This document shows, in pieces, positions 10,116 to 23,214 of a stretch of 64,000 nt of DNA (position 1 is the first letter of the stretch; each line of letters starts with the position of its first letter). The translations under genes were made by a program, and so were the position numbers. Below the pieces are notes generated by a model. It was not told the origin of the DNA. It saw only the letters and a list, made by a program, of their open reading frames with translations, and ran no database searches. This stretch comes from Plectrocnemia conspersa (lineage: Eukaryota; Arthropoda; Insecta; Trichoptera; Polycentropodidae), in contig VTFK01000010.1 of the NCBI GenBank assembly GCA_009617715.1, forward strand, positions 1,612,001 to 1,676,000, written 5' to 3'.

Positions 10116-13100
10116 TCGGCAATTGCACTTTCCTTCACGCTCGTTTTAAATATAATTTTAATTTCCACCTGATACATCCGACTTAAACACAATAGAGTTC
10201 AATCAAACTTGCACAAAAAAGTGCTATGCTGACCATTGTCAGAGACTTTAAAATAAAAAAAGCAGCCGCTTCCCTCATCACGTTAACCACTTATTACATG
10301 TGTATGTATGTGTTCAGCAATTAACGCATACATATACGATTGTCAGTGTTTTTTTAACCGTATGGGTAGTGAGTTAATTTTAGGTATTATTCCATTTGTT
10401 TTATATATTATAGATAGTCACTCAGTATTTGTAGTAGTACTATATAAGTAATTCTGCATTAACCTTCATATTATCAGCGGAACATCCTGTAAAATTATCA
10501 TATTGTTTCGATTTTAATAAGATAGACAATAATAAATTCTACGGCAAACAAAATTTGTCAAAGCAAAAGTAAAAAAATAAAAAACTACATTTTTTTTATG
10601 TAAATTATGATCTATTTTATGCTACTTTACTTTTTGTCTAATTTAAACGGTCAATCGGGGAATTAATTGCCGCATAGTATATGATATGAAATAAAGATAA
10701 AACTAAATTGTCTATCTACTTTATTTTTACAGCACCCAAGTGGATTTTTATGAATATTTTACGATCGCAAAATGTACATACTCTCAGGCGAAATATCGCA
10801 ATAGTACCGCAACACCCTTTTCACACCCGTGGACATATCGCATTTTGTTACGCACGCCTCATATATTGTACATGCATGTTTTATTTTGCTTCACACTTTG
10901 CTTCACCTTTCGTACAATAACAATAAATAAAACTGCATATAGGCAACAGTGGCAGCCTGTGTGGCGTTAGTGAATATGTAGGTGCGACTTATCGCCATGG
11001 GTGCATGTGCTTTCGATAGGTCGCACCCGGCGCAAGGTGCAGTCAATAAACGGAAAAACGATCGCAAATCATTTCCCGTTCGGGAACGGGAGTTTTTCCT
11101 CCGTAACGTCACGTACACCAACAAATAAATGGTCGAACCGTGACTGGGATGGAGACGTACCCAACTTCTAATGGCCGCTCCGTGATATACGATTGCCTTG
11201 TCGACATTCGACGCAATCTACGCTCATTTTTTACACATACACACACACACTATCATAGTTTGCACCGGTTGCCCGGGATAGTTTCGGGAGGGAATCGTAA
11301 ATAACTGTTCGGTGAATTTCGGTCGCTTCTTAGCCCGGGTGGTTTTTTGTTAGATAGAATAGAGTATAATTTTCAATTAAAGGGATTTACTCGTAGCACT
11401 GAGCTATAAATTACGATAGCTCAATTGTAACATACATATTTAGCAAAATAAAATTTATAATAAATTTTAGTAACACAGACAGATAGTAACACATTTTGGG
11501 GATGCACATATGGAACCAACGAAAACAATTGGTATTCAGATTTTTAGATATAAATCAACTTACATTACATATCACTTAGTTTTATTGTGTTTTAATGAGA
11601 TATTTAACTCTAGTTGATATAGCTACTATTTTTTCATAGTTTTGTAACAAACATATATTCGTCGCGTTTTTTGAGCTTTTTTTGATTAATTAGTATAATT
11701 AATAATGTAAATGCCATTTCAATCAATGAGCTTCATACGTCTTCTTGATGGGTAAAATATTGCTCACTTAAAGAAAAGCTAACAAGTCATTTTTTCTTAA
11801 ATATATAATGACATCTATTAGCGAAAATCTGCTCCAATATACCATGTATAGTAGAAATTACAATAAGTGTATTGGAAAACCCTGGCCTTTTTATATCAAT
11901 TGCTTCATTCAGTTTGATTAATCATGAACAGCCCTCAGTGAAATCTTTTATATGGCTTGGTGAAAGTAGTTCCTTGTATACAATGCCCTTCTAATCTCAT
12001 TAAATTACCACCACACAGCATCACCTTCTTTGGATGCAATTCATCCTTTGTATCGCTCAGTACTGACTTATATTTTCTTATTTTTTTTATATATAAACGT
12101 TTATTACAATATTATTAATACAAAAAAAATAATACAAAATGCTGGTTTATAACCAATATCTATTGTTAATTATAACAGAAAATTAAAAAGATAAAATAAG
12201 ACAGTAATATTATAAGCTATGAGAATTGGAAATTGTAAAGATTATAAAAAACTTTCACTTTTTAATTACATGGAAAATATGTTTTTTTTTGTTACACTAA
12301 CAATTTACCTAATATTATTATATATTTTTTTATATCTGAAGTTGTATGATTAATTTTATTTTTAAAATAAATATAAACAAATAAATTAAAAATAAAATAC
12401 ATTTTAAATTAATACACAAAAAAACGTATCTATGGACTCTCAAAAAGCTTTTAATGCTACATGTAGCAACTTTGATAAAATTTGACTTATTTATAAACAC
12501 ATTTTTTTTATATTGACTTTCCATACTAGGGTTTGGCCAAAACTGAATATAAACTGGTCTTTAAATATTATAATTGACATATATTTACTTGATATATAGA
12601 ATAAATTTCGATATGATTCATTATATCATACACTAGCTTAGTACATATTGAAAAATAAAAAGCTGAACTTATCCTCCATAAACGTTGTATGTAAGAGTAG
12701 ATAATATATCAGCGAATACATTATAAAGAGAGTCATTTCGAGATCTCAACCACAAAGCTTTGGTCGTTTGACTTTTGCTGTAAAAGGATATGTTTTCGCA
12801 AAGAAGTTGATATTTGTTCAAAGTAGATCATGTTCTGCATATTGCAAACGAGCTTTTCTCATATATGCTATACAAATATGGTGCAAGTTTCCTTTATTCA
12901 CTCAAAATATGAAATAAACAAATTCAAAAAATAGCATTTGGTTTTAAAATATAATGAAACATATATCTACTTTATTTTTTCCTAACATTAATTCAGAAAA
13001 AAAATAAAACATTTTTGTAACATCAAAGCGTAACCAACCATGTTTGTTTGTGACTCTTCGTTTTAACCTTTGTAAATTATTTTCAATTTTCTCGCAGCAA

Positions 13101-13437
13101 CGTGCTTTAATCTAGTAATGGACTGGTCTCTTTATATCAATTACTGTGATAAGCTAAATGTGCGCGATAAGATCGTGTTATCCGATACATTATTTCAATG
13201 CGGACGAGGGTGTAAATTCAACGAACCCTCAATATTACAGTATTGTAGACAAGTTTGATCAATATGCTTTCGTTTCAATATGTTAAAAGTTGAATTTTAT
13301 TATTGTATTATACATACGTTTTCTAAAGATTAAAAATAATATTATAGTGTTATATAAACTATTTTTTTGATATCTACGAACAATTAAGTCACTTATGTAA
13401 GTGTTGTTAAGTTAGGTATGTGTTAAATATATTAATA
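10116..13437. other. Gene-free stretch with a GC-rich island
   Basis: No gene is seen. A clear island covers about 10720-11345 and holds the stem-loop at 10981-11027, a CCCGTT-CGGG-AACGGG dyad near 11079, several ATAAA and CAATAAA words, and a short CA repeat near 11236-11250. Both sides are A/T-rich. Short ATG frames here (for example 10708-10920) have no recognisable protein features. Confidence 0.55.
10981..11027. repeat. 14-bp inverted repeat (stem-loop) in a GC-rich island
   Basis: The arms 10981-10994 (GGTGCGACTTATCG) and 11014-11027 (CGATAGGTCGCACC) pair over all 14 positions with a single G-U wobble. The 19-base loop holds CCATGGGTGCATG. The stem is too short for a standard microRNA precursor. 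It could be a regulatory dyad or chance. It sits inside a conspicuously GC-rich island. Confidence 0.7.
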
Positions 13438-13562
13438 GAAGTTTTATTATTATTTTATTAATTTATTTAACTTATTAGCTAATCTTTACATCAAACCAAT
13501 TTTAACTAAACATATATAAATAATATATACCATTAACAGAAAATAAAAATAGACTTAATATT
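13438..13562 (-). mobile_element. Solo 3' end of second LINE family (5'-truncated)
   Basis: The segment matches the 3' untranslated end of the minus-strand element at 40.31-41.65 kb. Shared words, in plus orientation, include TTTATTAATTTATTTA, TAGCTAATCTTTACATC, TAAACATATATAAA and AACAGAAA. It starts with a TTTTATTATTATTTTATT tail-like tract, the complement of the element's simple-repeat tail. Only the last ~120 bp were copied, as expected from an abortive reverse transcription. No coding part is included. Confidence 0.75.
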
Positions 13563-15085
13563 TGATGTAAGTTTGGTTCGTCTGGGCTAGGTTTCGATTA
13601 TTATATAAAAATCAAACAATAAGCGACGCAAGAAAAAATAAAAATTAAGTGAAATAGTAATTTAAAGATTTTCATTTAAACTATAAAAATGTCTGAGTAA
13701 TGTAGCCTTTACCAAGATGCTTCACGAAGTTGCAATTCTAAACCGCAAGGAAGACGCAACGTATTTACGCAACAAGCCTGCAGCGTTGAAACCCAAACTT
13801 GCAGCTATTAGTGTAGTGCAGACAAAGTAGTTCGTAATTACTTTTTTGATACTGACTTTATAGCTTTGATGTTACTATTTCAAAAACTTAAATAACTAAT
13901 TTAACCACCAACTTAGGAACGTAGCTACGTATGTTTTTATTCGCGTAACCTATATTTATTTTTGCACTTATGACTAATAAGAGTAACAAAAAATGTAAGC
14001 TTGAATTGATACACATCCATAAATTATTATTAAAAGCATCACAGTTCATCGGAACACATCTCATGCAATCGCACTCAATTAAAAAGACACTAATTATGCA
14101 ATAAGCGACTTAATTTTCGTCCGAATGAATAATCTGCTTTATAATTTATTTAGCAACATAAATCAACGACGGCCCGGCGCCGCCGATGTGGATGAAAAAA
14201 CCTTTTTCCTTCTTCCTATATTTATGTCTGAGATCTCTCCGGGGGGTGGGCCTCATCCCCGGGGTGCTCGGGAGTAGTAGTCTCGACGGCTCAGCGGGGC
14301 GAATGCACGTCTTTGATACACGGTCCTAGACCGCAGGATGTAAACTTTAGTGAGTCCTCTCCAACCGATACATATAGTAACGGGGATATGCGCGTGAATT
14401 TTCCGCGTGATCAACGTGGAAAATTCAGTAAAAAGTGAACCTGGCGACCGATGATAACGACTGAAATTGTTGCGGAGCTTTTTGCGTAAGCTCATGCAGG
14501 ATTTTATTCGGTATTAGGCGCAAAACGTAATCTCAGAGAGATTTTTCTCGCTTATTTCTAAGCTGGTTTTATTTTATGTGGCGCTCTAGCTGTGTCGGAA
14601 TAACGAATAGCGATATCAAAAGGCAGTTTTTCATTTTATTTTTGAAAATACTGCTTAATAAAATAATTTTCTGCGTGTTCTGACTCCGAATGGCGGTGGC
14701 TCCACAATACATGAGGATTCTAAGTAAATAAATTAAGCACAGTGGTTTATCTTAGCTTCTATATTAAAAGTCTGAATTACTGTGATGGATATACATAGCT
14801 TAAGAGTCAGTCATGCTTTTTTATTTATATTTAAGTCTACGTACTACACCCTAAATATTTTAGCTAAGCGTGAGTACAATGGGAGTATGATCAGAACTTA
14901 GTTCATTGTTTCTTTATATTTTCATGAATTTGACTGATATGTTTTTGATAATAAATAAGTCAATTAGGTTAGCCAATATGTGGGTTTGCCTGTTGAAAGG
15001 ATCTCACGTGCATTTCATTTTTTTTTATTAAATCTTCCATTGTAACCAGACAAGCGTAAGCCCAATGCGTTAGCAGCGGAATTCG
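13563..15085. other. Gene-free stretch with islands
   Basis: No gene is seen. GC-richer islands lie at about 13690-13830 and 14150-14545; the second holds GGCCCGGCGCCGCCGATG and a run of CCGGGG-rich sequence near 14237-14270. The minus frame at 14253-14495 lies in this island and translates to Arg/Ser-rich sequence without recognisable motifs, as expected for chance reading of a GC-rich patch. Confidence 0.5.
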
Positions 15086-15089
15086 GTGA

Positions 15090-15123
15090 CATCTAAATTA
15101 AAAATTATTTTTTAATTTAGATG
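15090..15123. repeat. Perfect 15-bp hairpin beside a tRNA-like relic
   Basis: The arms 15090-15104 and 15109-15123 (CATCTAAATTAAAAA and its exact complement) are separated by a 4-base TTAT loop. It lies about 40 bp from the 3' side of the tRNA-like sequence at 15163-15232, read on the minus strand, and could be the tail structure of a SINE or a separate palindrome. Confidence 0.75.
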
Positions 15124-15162
15124 CTGGTTTTTATTAATAGCAATTTTTTATAATAAGAGTGC

Positions 15163-15232
15163 CACTGCCGGGGCTCGAACCCGTAACCTCAGAGTTACTA
15201 GTCTGAGACGTTATGGACTACGCTATATAGTT
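15163..15232 (-). repeat. tRNA-Thr-like relic (SINE head or tRNA pseudogene)
   Basis: Read on the minus strand this shows the internal RNA polymerase III promoter. A box-A-like segment TAGCGTAGTCC lies near 15215-15225. An anticodon-arm region TCAGACTAGTAACTCTGA follows. A near-perfect box B, GGGTTCGAGCCC, is at 15171-15182 with a T stem around it. The anticodon-loop sequence CTAGTAA resembles that of tRNA-Thr(AGT), with one extra base. The acceptor arms do not pair (CAGTGGC on the 3' side has no partner), so it is not a functional tRNA. It is a tRNA-derived SINE head or a decayed tRNA copy. Confidence 0.6.
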
Positions 15233-15235
15233 TTA

Positions 15236-18200
15236 AGGAGTTCCGTGTCTTTGTTAGTGATCGACCTTAACCCCCACTGGTTTTATTTTTTTAATATTAA
15301 AAAAAAAGTAAAAATAAAAACCTTGAAAAAAATACACTTGAAAGCTACAAAAAAATCAGTATTTGTATATTTAATTAGAATTTAAAATAATATGAATTGT
15401 TTTTAATTTTGATTTTAATAAAAATACTAAAATTATGAAAAACAAAAATGACTATCAAAATCCTAAAAAATAACCAGACATAATTAAAAAATGTGTAAAA
15501 GTTTTATTTTAGTTTAGTATTTTAAGACCAAAGATAAAAAGTTGTACAATATAATTTTAATCATTTAATATTTGATATTCGTTTTATTAATAATTAATTA
15601 AAATACGGTTTAAATGTCAATAGGCAATTAGGTAAAAAAATTGAATGATATAAATTAGACTACAAATATAATTTTAATAATAATTAAGAAGAAGACGTTT
15701 ATCAAAATTAATTTTAAATAAATTTACAAAATTATTTTATGTAAGAAAGCGATTTATGAGTTGTAGTTTTTAAAATCGCAAGGGCTTTTATTTAAGGAAA
15801 ATGACAATTAATAACAAGTAAATAAGAAAAAAATGATGAATAAGTTCTCAATAACGTTTAAAAATAATTAAATAACTATACAATCTTACTCGCAACGCTC
15901 TTTATAAGCATTTTTTATATATAAAATCGTAGTTTATAAGCAATATATTATACATTTAAAATACATAGGTAATTTATCTTTACATTTATTTACACAAAAT
16001 GGATGTTTTTCAACCAATTAAATAGCTAAAAAGTTTACCCTTTCATTTAACTATATATTTTAGGTATATAGTATCATAAAAGTAACTTTGTATGTAAATA
16101 TGTAGTAAGGCTTACATTTTTTATCTATGTATTATATTATAGATGTTATCTTATAGTTGAAATTGGGTATTTTGCATCAATATTTTTTTGCTCCATAAAT
16201 AATATTGTTTATATAAAATATAAATATTCCAAAAATTGGTTTAGTTTTGCACAGGACTTTTAAATTTGTTATTGCTTCTAGTAATTTATTTTATTTCTAA
16301 ATATAGTCTGTATATTTATCTATTAAATTATTATAATAACTTAAACAATAATATTAAATCGCTAGTACATTTATTTTAGCATACGTCCTTAGCCATTGTT
16401 AATGTGAAGTGTTATGACGACTGTTTGCGGTGTTGAATTATCCGCCCGGTAAAATCGTAGGTGTTTTCCTCGATTCAAGGGCGTCCCGTAAAATAAAAAT
16501 AAAATAATAAATCCATTTTTATAACAAAAATATTAGATATAAATGCAAAATGGAAATAATATCCATTGATGGAGTTTTCAAATCACAATCGGGTGTGGCA
16601 AAGTTGGTCAATTTCAGCGAGGGGTGAAAAGTTTGAAGTGATTTCTCGCCGGCGCGCGAGCCACCCCTGGAGCGGGGCGGCAGACGAGTACAAAAGTCCA
16701 CGGAACAGAGGGAAAGACAATAGAAAGGCTCCGAGGAGAGCGTCATTATGCAAGTTACGCCACGTAGTACGTTATAGAGGCGGCTGCGGGGGCTTTATGA
16801 ACTAATGGCTACCGCAAAAAAACAATTGAGGTTTCTCCTTACCTCTGGCCGGAAAAACTTTTCTCAAAGAGTGGATATAACGAATGAATTTATAATATTT
16901 TAATTTTTTTTATAAATAAACTCCATGATCTCTGATAATATTTATGGCTTGGGAATCTGGCCTTGCAAATCAGTGGAATTACCAATGAATAACTTTATTT
17001 TCAATTTCACTGTTTTAAGCTATAACTAGAAACATAGAAAAACGATTAATTTCTTTCGAACTTTACGATATCAAATAAACAAAACCATACACGAAAAAGC
17101 TAATGACTTATAAAGTCTGCTTGTTATTCTACATACGTATATATAATATATACATATGTACCTATATAAATCGAGTTATTTAATAGTTAAACGCTATTAT
17201 GTAAATCGTCAAAGTTTGAAGTTTATGCTAATTTAAATCATACTTAAATATACTATTAATTTATTTGTATCTTATAAACACAATATAGTTAAGCCGTGAT
17301 TTATTTCCTACAGTTTATATAAACGACTTAGAACTATCAGTAATTGCTTTTCTCGGTAGGAACGGCTCACCATCGCTTCCGTCATTAACGCAAAACAAGT
17401 TCAGAAACCTGGCGCAGATGTAAAAGGGCGACACAAATTGACCCTCCGAAGAATTACCGTTTGAGAATCAGTGGTCGCCGTCAGAGACAAGTGTCGGCGT
17501 GCCGTGTTTGGGTTCCCACGGTTCGGGGGCAAAGATCGGACTTAATTCTGAATTAAAATAAATGTTTATTTTCCACCCCTAACTTTGGAAATATATAGTG
17601 TGGGCTAAAATTGAAAACAATAAGATGAGAGCAAACAATGGACCCCCTGTCACCGTTTTATTCTGCATAGTAAAAAATACATACTGTATTTAAATAATAT
17701 AATATAGCAACTTTCCATGATTAATAATGTCGACCTAATTAATCATTGCTCCGGATCGATGCCACAATACACAAAGTTCAAGGATGAAATTATTTTGATA
17801 TAATAAATTATGATTGGGTAATTTGTCCACTATTGTGCTACGCTACGAGCAAACAATAAACCGTGTCTAAAGTTTGGTAATAAATTGCAAAAAGTTTTGC
17901 ATTCAATACTCTCTCGATCTCGTGCGAAATGTTAAATATAATAAATATTAATATACAAGTTGGCATATGAGTAAAGTTATTTTAGAGTTGTTTTTTTTTT
18001 GGTGTAGGATACTTTGCGGGTAATTATTTATATCCGGAATTAAGTATGTATTACGGATGATATACTCTTTAATAAAATATGTTACGTTTCGTTATAAAGC
18101 TAACTAAATAATATCAGGCGATTTACAATTTATGATAACGTCCTTGTGCAAGCAAGATAATTTTACTATTTAATATAATCATTATTTAGTCCTTAAAATA

Positions 18201-21200
18201 GGAATAATATTTTTTTGTGAAATTCATTTAACAATCAAACTTTGCTAACACCATTTTAATATAGGTGATATAAAAAATCACATTATACTAATAAATAAGT
18301 AAAACAGCATCCAGGATAATTTGACCATTTTATTGTCTTATAAAATAACTTCACTTCACTTTCGCGGACCTTTAAGAAAATAACTTTAACAATAAAGATA
18401 TGACATATGAGTTAAACTCAAAAAATATAATATATATAAAAAAATTAGGTAATTCCATATTTTATAAAAAAAGAAATAATATCTTAAAATTGAATAAAAA
18501 AAAACTAATTTTTGCTAACAAGAAAAAATAGTCCAAACAAAATTATTTTTTTTTTACATAATGTCAAACAAACCTATTTTGGACAGTTTTCTTTTGTTTC
18601 GTTCCAACAAGACAATCTTTTTCTTCTACATCACTTTCTATTGATGTAGAAGAAGAAGATTGGTAGTTAATTTTCAATTTTTAAAAAGTTACTATGAATA
18701 ATTGTGAGAGTACCGAACCCAAAAACTTAGCTGTTAACTTATACATTTAAAATTGGAACTGCAGTAGTGCATCGGCATTCTTTGTAGATACATTGTTGAC
18801 GTGAACATATGTATGCGAGAGAGAAGCGATACGTGCGTATAGGAATATTCGTTGTCTCGCTTGCTCTTGTTGAAGCAGCGATGCTCATTTCAAGGTTTTT
18901 CGTCTGTGTCACATCCGGCTATAAAAATAAATATTTTGTTCCATTTCGCATAAAATAAATAAATACTAATAAATAATATATAAAAATTGAGATGATTGAT
19001 CATAATTTAAATTATATAATCCATATAAGATTTGCACTCAGATTTTTAGATATTAGTCATTTATTTATACCACTAATTTATCGTGCTGGTAAATATACAT
19101 ATCAATAGATAAATTGTATATCTGTATTATTTTGTTAATGTCAACATAACAATTAATATATAATATATAATACATGGTTACAAGAGAAAAACAGTATTAT
19201 AGATGTATAAGAGAAATTTTATTATTATTCTCTGCCACTCTTCTTTTACTCAAATACATTTAAATACACACAAAAAATATTGGGGTGAAATTTTTGTTCC
19301 AAAATTAGCCGCAATTAAAATTTATGAATATTTAAACCAGAATGGGGGCTTGTTTTAAGCTTCGATGGCAGACAATCGCCAGAGATCTGAAATATTGCAA
19401 ATGCGACTTCAATCCCCCGCTTTTAAAGGAGCAAGAATATTTATTGGCGGTCGTATATCCGGGCTGGCTTATCAGATAGTAAAATATAGCTAGGCGGGTA
19501 TCGGCTACAGCTATATCTATATGGCTTACGGCAGTGGCAAATTTAATTGCGCCATTTATTTGTATCGACAAATGTTCCGTTTCGCTAACCACCATACGAC
19601 AATTGTTTATTGACTAGCAAATAAACATGCCAAAGGACGAACCATTAATCTCAATTAAGAATGAGATTTTTTATCACTTGGATTAATTATTGTAATGTCA
19701 TGTATATTGGCACTAAACTAGATCTAGATTCTAGACGAAACAATTTACTGATTGCACATTAATTCACTCGGAGAAAACCAGTATTGAGCTAAGACACACC
19801 AATAGAATTAATTTCAATTCTTATTTTATTCTCTTCTTATTCAAACACTATTCACATAAGTAGTATTAGATCATTGTATTCGTATACATTAATCTTAATA
19901 ATTTATATAGATACTTTTGATAGAATGAATAATATATTATATTTATTTTTATATAAGCATTCATATATTATATCTTATTACAAGTACACATTTGCTTATT
20001 ATCACTATTATTTAATTATATAAATCCTAGATTAAGTTTGACTTTATCTAATATACTTGAACTTTTTTTTAGAACGGCATATGCTTTGCATATAAAAAAT
20101 ATTAAGTACGTGTAATATTATATAATGTTTTTTTCTGAATTTAATTTTTTTATGCACCGAAAGGGTCTCAATTTTATAACTCATAAAGTAAACGAGTGTG
20201 CAAAATCAAGCTCGGACATTCATGAACCAAGGGCGGACCTTTCGACTGTAAATTGTCGTTTATTGCGAGAGCGGAACCGAATCTTCCGATTCATTAGGCA
20301 ATCGAGAAAACGTAATCCACCGAGTGCACGGGAAATAAAATCACGGAAGGGACGCAGCGACCTTAATTTACTTTATTTCCCGCGAAGAGCATTTGAACCA
20401 AAGCGCAAATTGCACTGACGAAAAAACTGCTGGTGTTTAGAAGAATACAGTTTTTATATATAAAATTATATACATATGTGATTCTCAATCATTACATGAA
20501 GTTTTCAATTATGAATATTGTTTGAGGGAATTAAAATAAAATTAAGTTAAACCCGTATAATCGAAATATAAAAACGTGCACGAGCCTACATTGAATATGT
20601 TCTTTGATTAAACACTATATAAGTTGCTGATAAAATGCACTAAAGGTATCATACCATTGTGCATTCTATCAGTGATCGTTTTTAAAAGCCGTAATATCTC
20701 AGCTACTATTTTATTTTGTGTCCAATAATTCGCATAATTTTTGGAGTGCTTCTATTTTTATTAATTATTATTGGTAAAAATTTTACTTTTTTATTGGAAA
20801 ATAATCTTTTTAATTAATTAATAACACTAATTTATATACGTCATTTGACTTCAAAATGCCGCGATGATGTCACTCTCAACACTTTTTTTAATATATGTAT
20901 ATTATCAATGTACGTGTATCAAATTTAGGTCAGGCCACTCAATAGATACATTAATTATACATATGTAGATAGATTATTGTTGGTTAATTTGCCTTTCTAT
21001 TGATCATGAAACACATGCGATACAATTATGCATGTAAGCATTAATATAATTGCTAGCCGCATTAATTCCAATACATCACAAAGCGCCTAAATTAAATATA
21101 CAAACATAGCTCGATTTAAAAACATCAACATTTATTTAAAAATCCATAACAGATATATGGTTTTTACATAGAGATTATATAAATTAAAATACAATTAAAT

Positions 21201-22050
21201 ATACCTTACAAAATCGTTAGGGTCATTTCACGTACTCAACAAAAAAGCACAACTTTATAACATTTTGTAAGTAATTAATTAGTTTAAGACTTGTTCTTCA
21301 TATGTTCAAAGAACTATTATATAATTTTATATAAAACTTATTTTCTTACAAGACATAGTTATATCAGTTCCGGGCGCCACGGTCAACCGGGGAAAAGCCA
21401 CAAATCAAATTCGACGGCTTCTACGAAATTCCTCTATCGAATTCCACCCTGTATTGATTGCTTTTCGCCAAGATAACGGAATGCCGCGAATACTTTCACA
21501 ATTCTATCTCGATACGTAATTAGATAGAGAGCCAGAATACGTTCAAAATTCACCCCTCATATATTATATTATATCGTACATATAAACCGCACGTGCATGC
21601 ATCTGGAGCAAAAGGGGAGTCTTCTCTTGGAAAAGTAGGTCTGATCACCGTTCTAGAAAAGTAATTCAGTTAAAAAGTTTTTAAACGAGTGACTCAGACA
21701 CGACTGGCTAACGTCTTTCTCCGTGAGAGGATAAAACCTGGATTGAGGGTATGTGCTCACACACGCTCCGATGGAATTATAACACGCGAACTCTTCTTCT
21801 CCATTCGGACGCTAACTGCCCCATTATAAAGTCAAACCATTCAGTACTTGTTGAACGGGCTTTGAGCGTTTTTATGACGGTGATAAATCTTAAATATTAA
21901 AAATAAAACATATGTGTTGCAGTTCATTTTATATCACTGTTATAAATACTTTCTAGAGTTGAAATATACATTAAACATCCATTCACACTACATATCTTCC
22001 ATCCATTTAAATTTAAAATATAATATCAAATATGCTTCAAAATGTAAATT
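15236..22050. other. Gene-free AT-rich stretch with islands
   Basis: No gene is seen. Islands occur at about 16400-16860, 17330-17570, 18760-18930, 19310-19610, 20190-20420 and 21355-21880. Short frames in them (for example 16566-16805 plus, 19332-19595 minus, 20125-20418 plus) have no protein signature. The rest is A/T-rich, with oligo-A and oligo-T runs. A hairpin at 18613-18662 is listed separately. Confidence 0.55.
18613..18662. repeat. 21-bp hairpin with 8-base loop
   Basis: The arms 18613-18633 and 18642-18662 pair over all 21 positions with one G-U wobble; the loop is CTTTCTAT. The left arm is pyrimidine-rich (TTTTTCTTCTACATCA). It lies in AT-rich DNA just downstream of a run of T. 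It might be a remnant of a short inverted-repeat transposon or a small-RNA precursor. The stem plus loop is only 50 nt and no flanking terminal repeats were found. Confidence 0.75.
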
Positions 22051-23214
22051 AATCACTATGAATATTTTAAATAATTGAATTTGACCAATCTCAAGAAAAG
22101 TGATTTATAATGTGACAAAAAATACTGAAAGTTATAACCTGATTTAGTAACAAGTGAGGTAAATTCAGCCTTGTTTGTGATTAGGCTTTCTGGTTTCTCG
22201 ATGTTTTTCATTTCTCGAGAAATCTGAATTTTCATTGTTACCTCTCGATTTTCTCGAGAATTCTTGAGATATTTTAATGAATAAAAAAATACATGTGTGA
22301 TTATAATAATAAAATATATTATTATACATATATTTAAATACGTAAAAAATGCCAATATTTTAACATAGTAATTTAAATATAAATGAACTTGAGAATGGTG
22401 TAACATTTATCATTTAATAAAACATACTAGTTGCTATATTATCACAAATTATTCTTAAATAAAAATTTCAAAAGCATGAACCAGCTCAAGTGATTTATTT
22501 TGTTACTATCGATTTTAATGCTTTAATGGACTCGAGAGGATCCATATAAACTATTGAGTCATTAAATAGTATGAGAAGAATTTTTTCCGTGAAAGAAAAA
22601 TTAATAAAATCATTCTTATTTTAATTTGTGAAAAAATTCTAGATTTTTTCATATATTTAATTAATGATTTCTAAGATCATTAAAGTAAAGATAATATTAA
22701 TTAAATAGTTGTAAAATTCGTAAACATTTTTTCAAATGAAATTCTTTCAGCATACAAATTTTCAAGATTCTGGCACAGACCCACCCTTATAATGCAGCTG
22801 TATAAAAAAAATCTGCAGTAAAAAATTATTCTAATAAAATATTAAAAAAATAATTTATAACAAAAAGGCTTTATGAAAATTCTCTAAAATTTAGCATATT
22901 TCTCGAGAAATGTAAATTCTAGAAGAACAGAAAATTTAAGCCGCTAGAAAATATTTAAAAACGTATACATACATACATATATAATACATCTATTGAATTA
23001 TATAAGATCCTATATTAACTAGTGTCGTAAAAATAGCGCAGAATACATAGAAGTAAAGATATTATCAAAATATCTCGTAGGTGTTACCAATGATATATAA
23101 TTATTATGTAACACATATTAATAGTAAACGGACTTTGATCATTTATCATAGAGAAAATCATACATATTTCTTAAAAAAAAATCTTTAATCGCTTTTATAT
23201 CACCATAATAAATA

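Noticed and set aside
15163..15232. Functional tRNA-Thr gene
   Set aside because: The acceptor stem does not pair and the anticodon loop has an extra base.
22056..22406. Minus-strand 116-codon frame
   Set aside because: It overlaps TCTCGAGA repeats, is A/T-driven and translates to low-complexity hydrophobic sequence.
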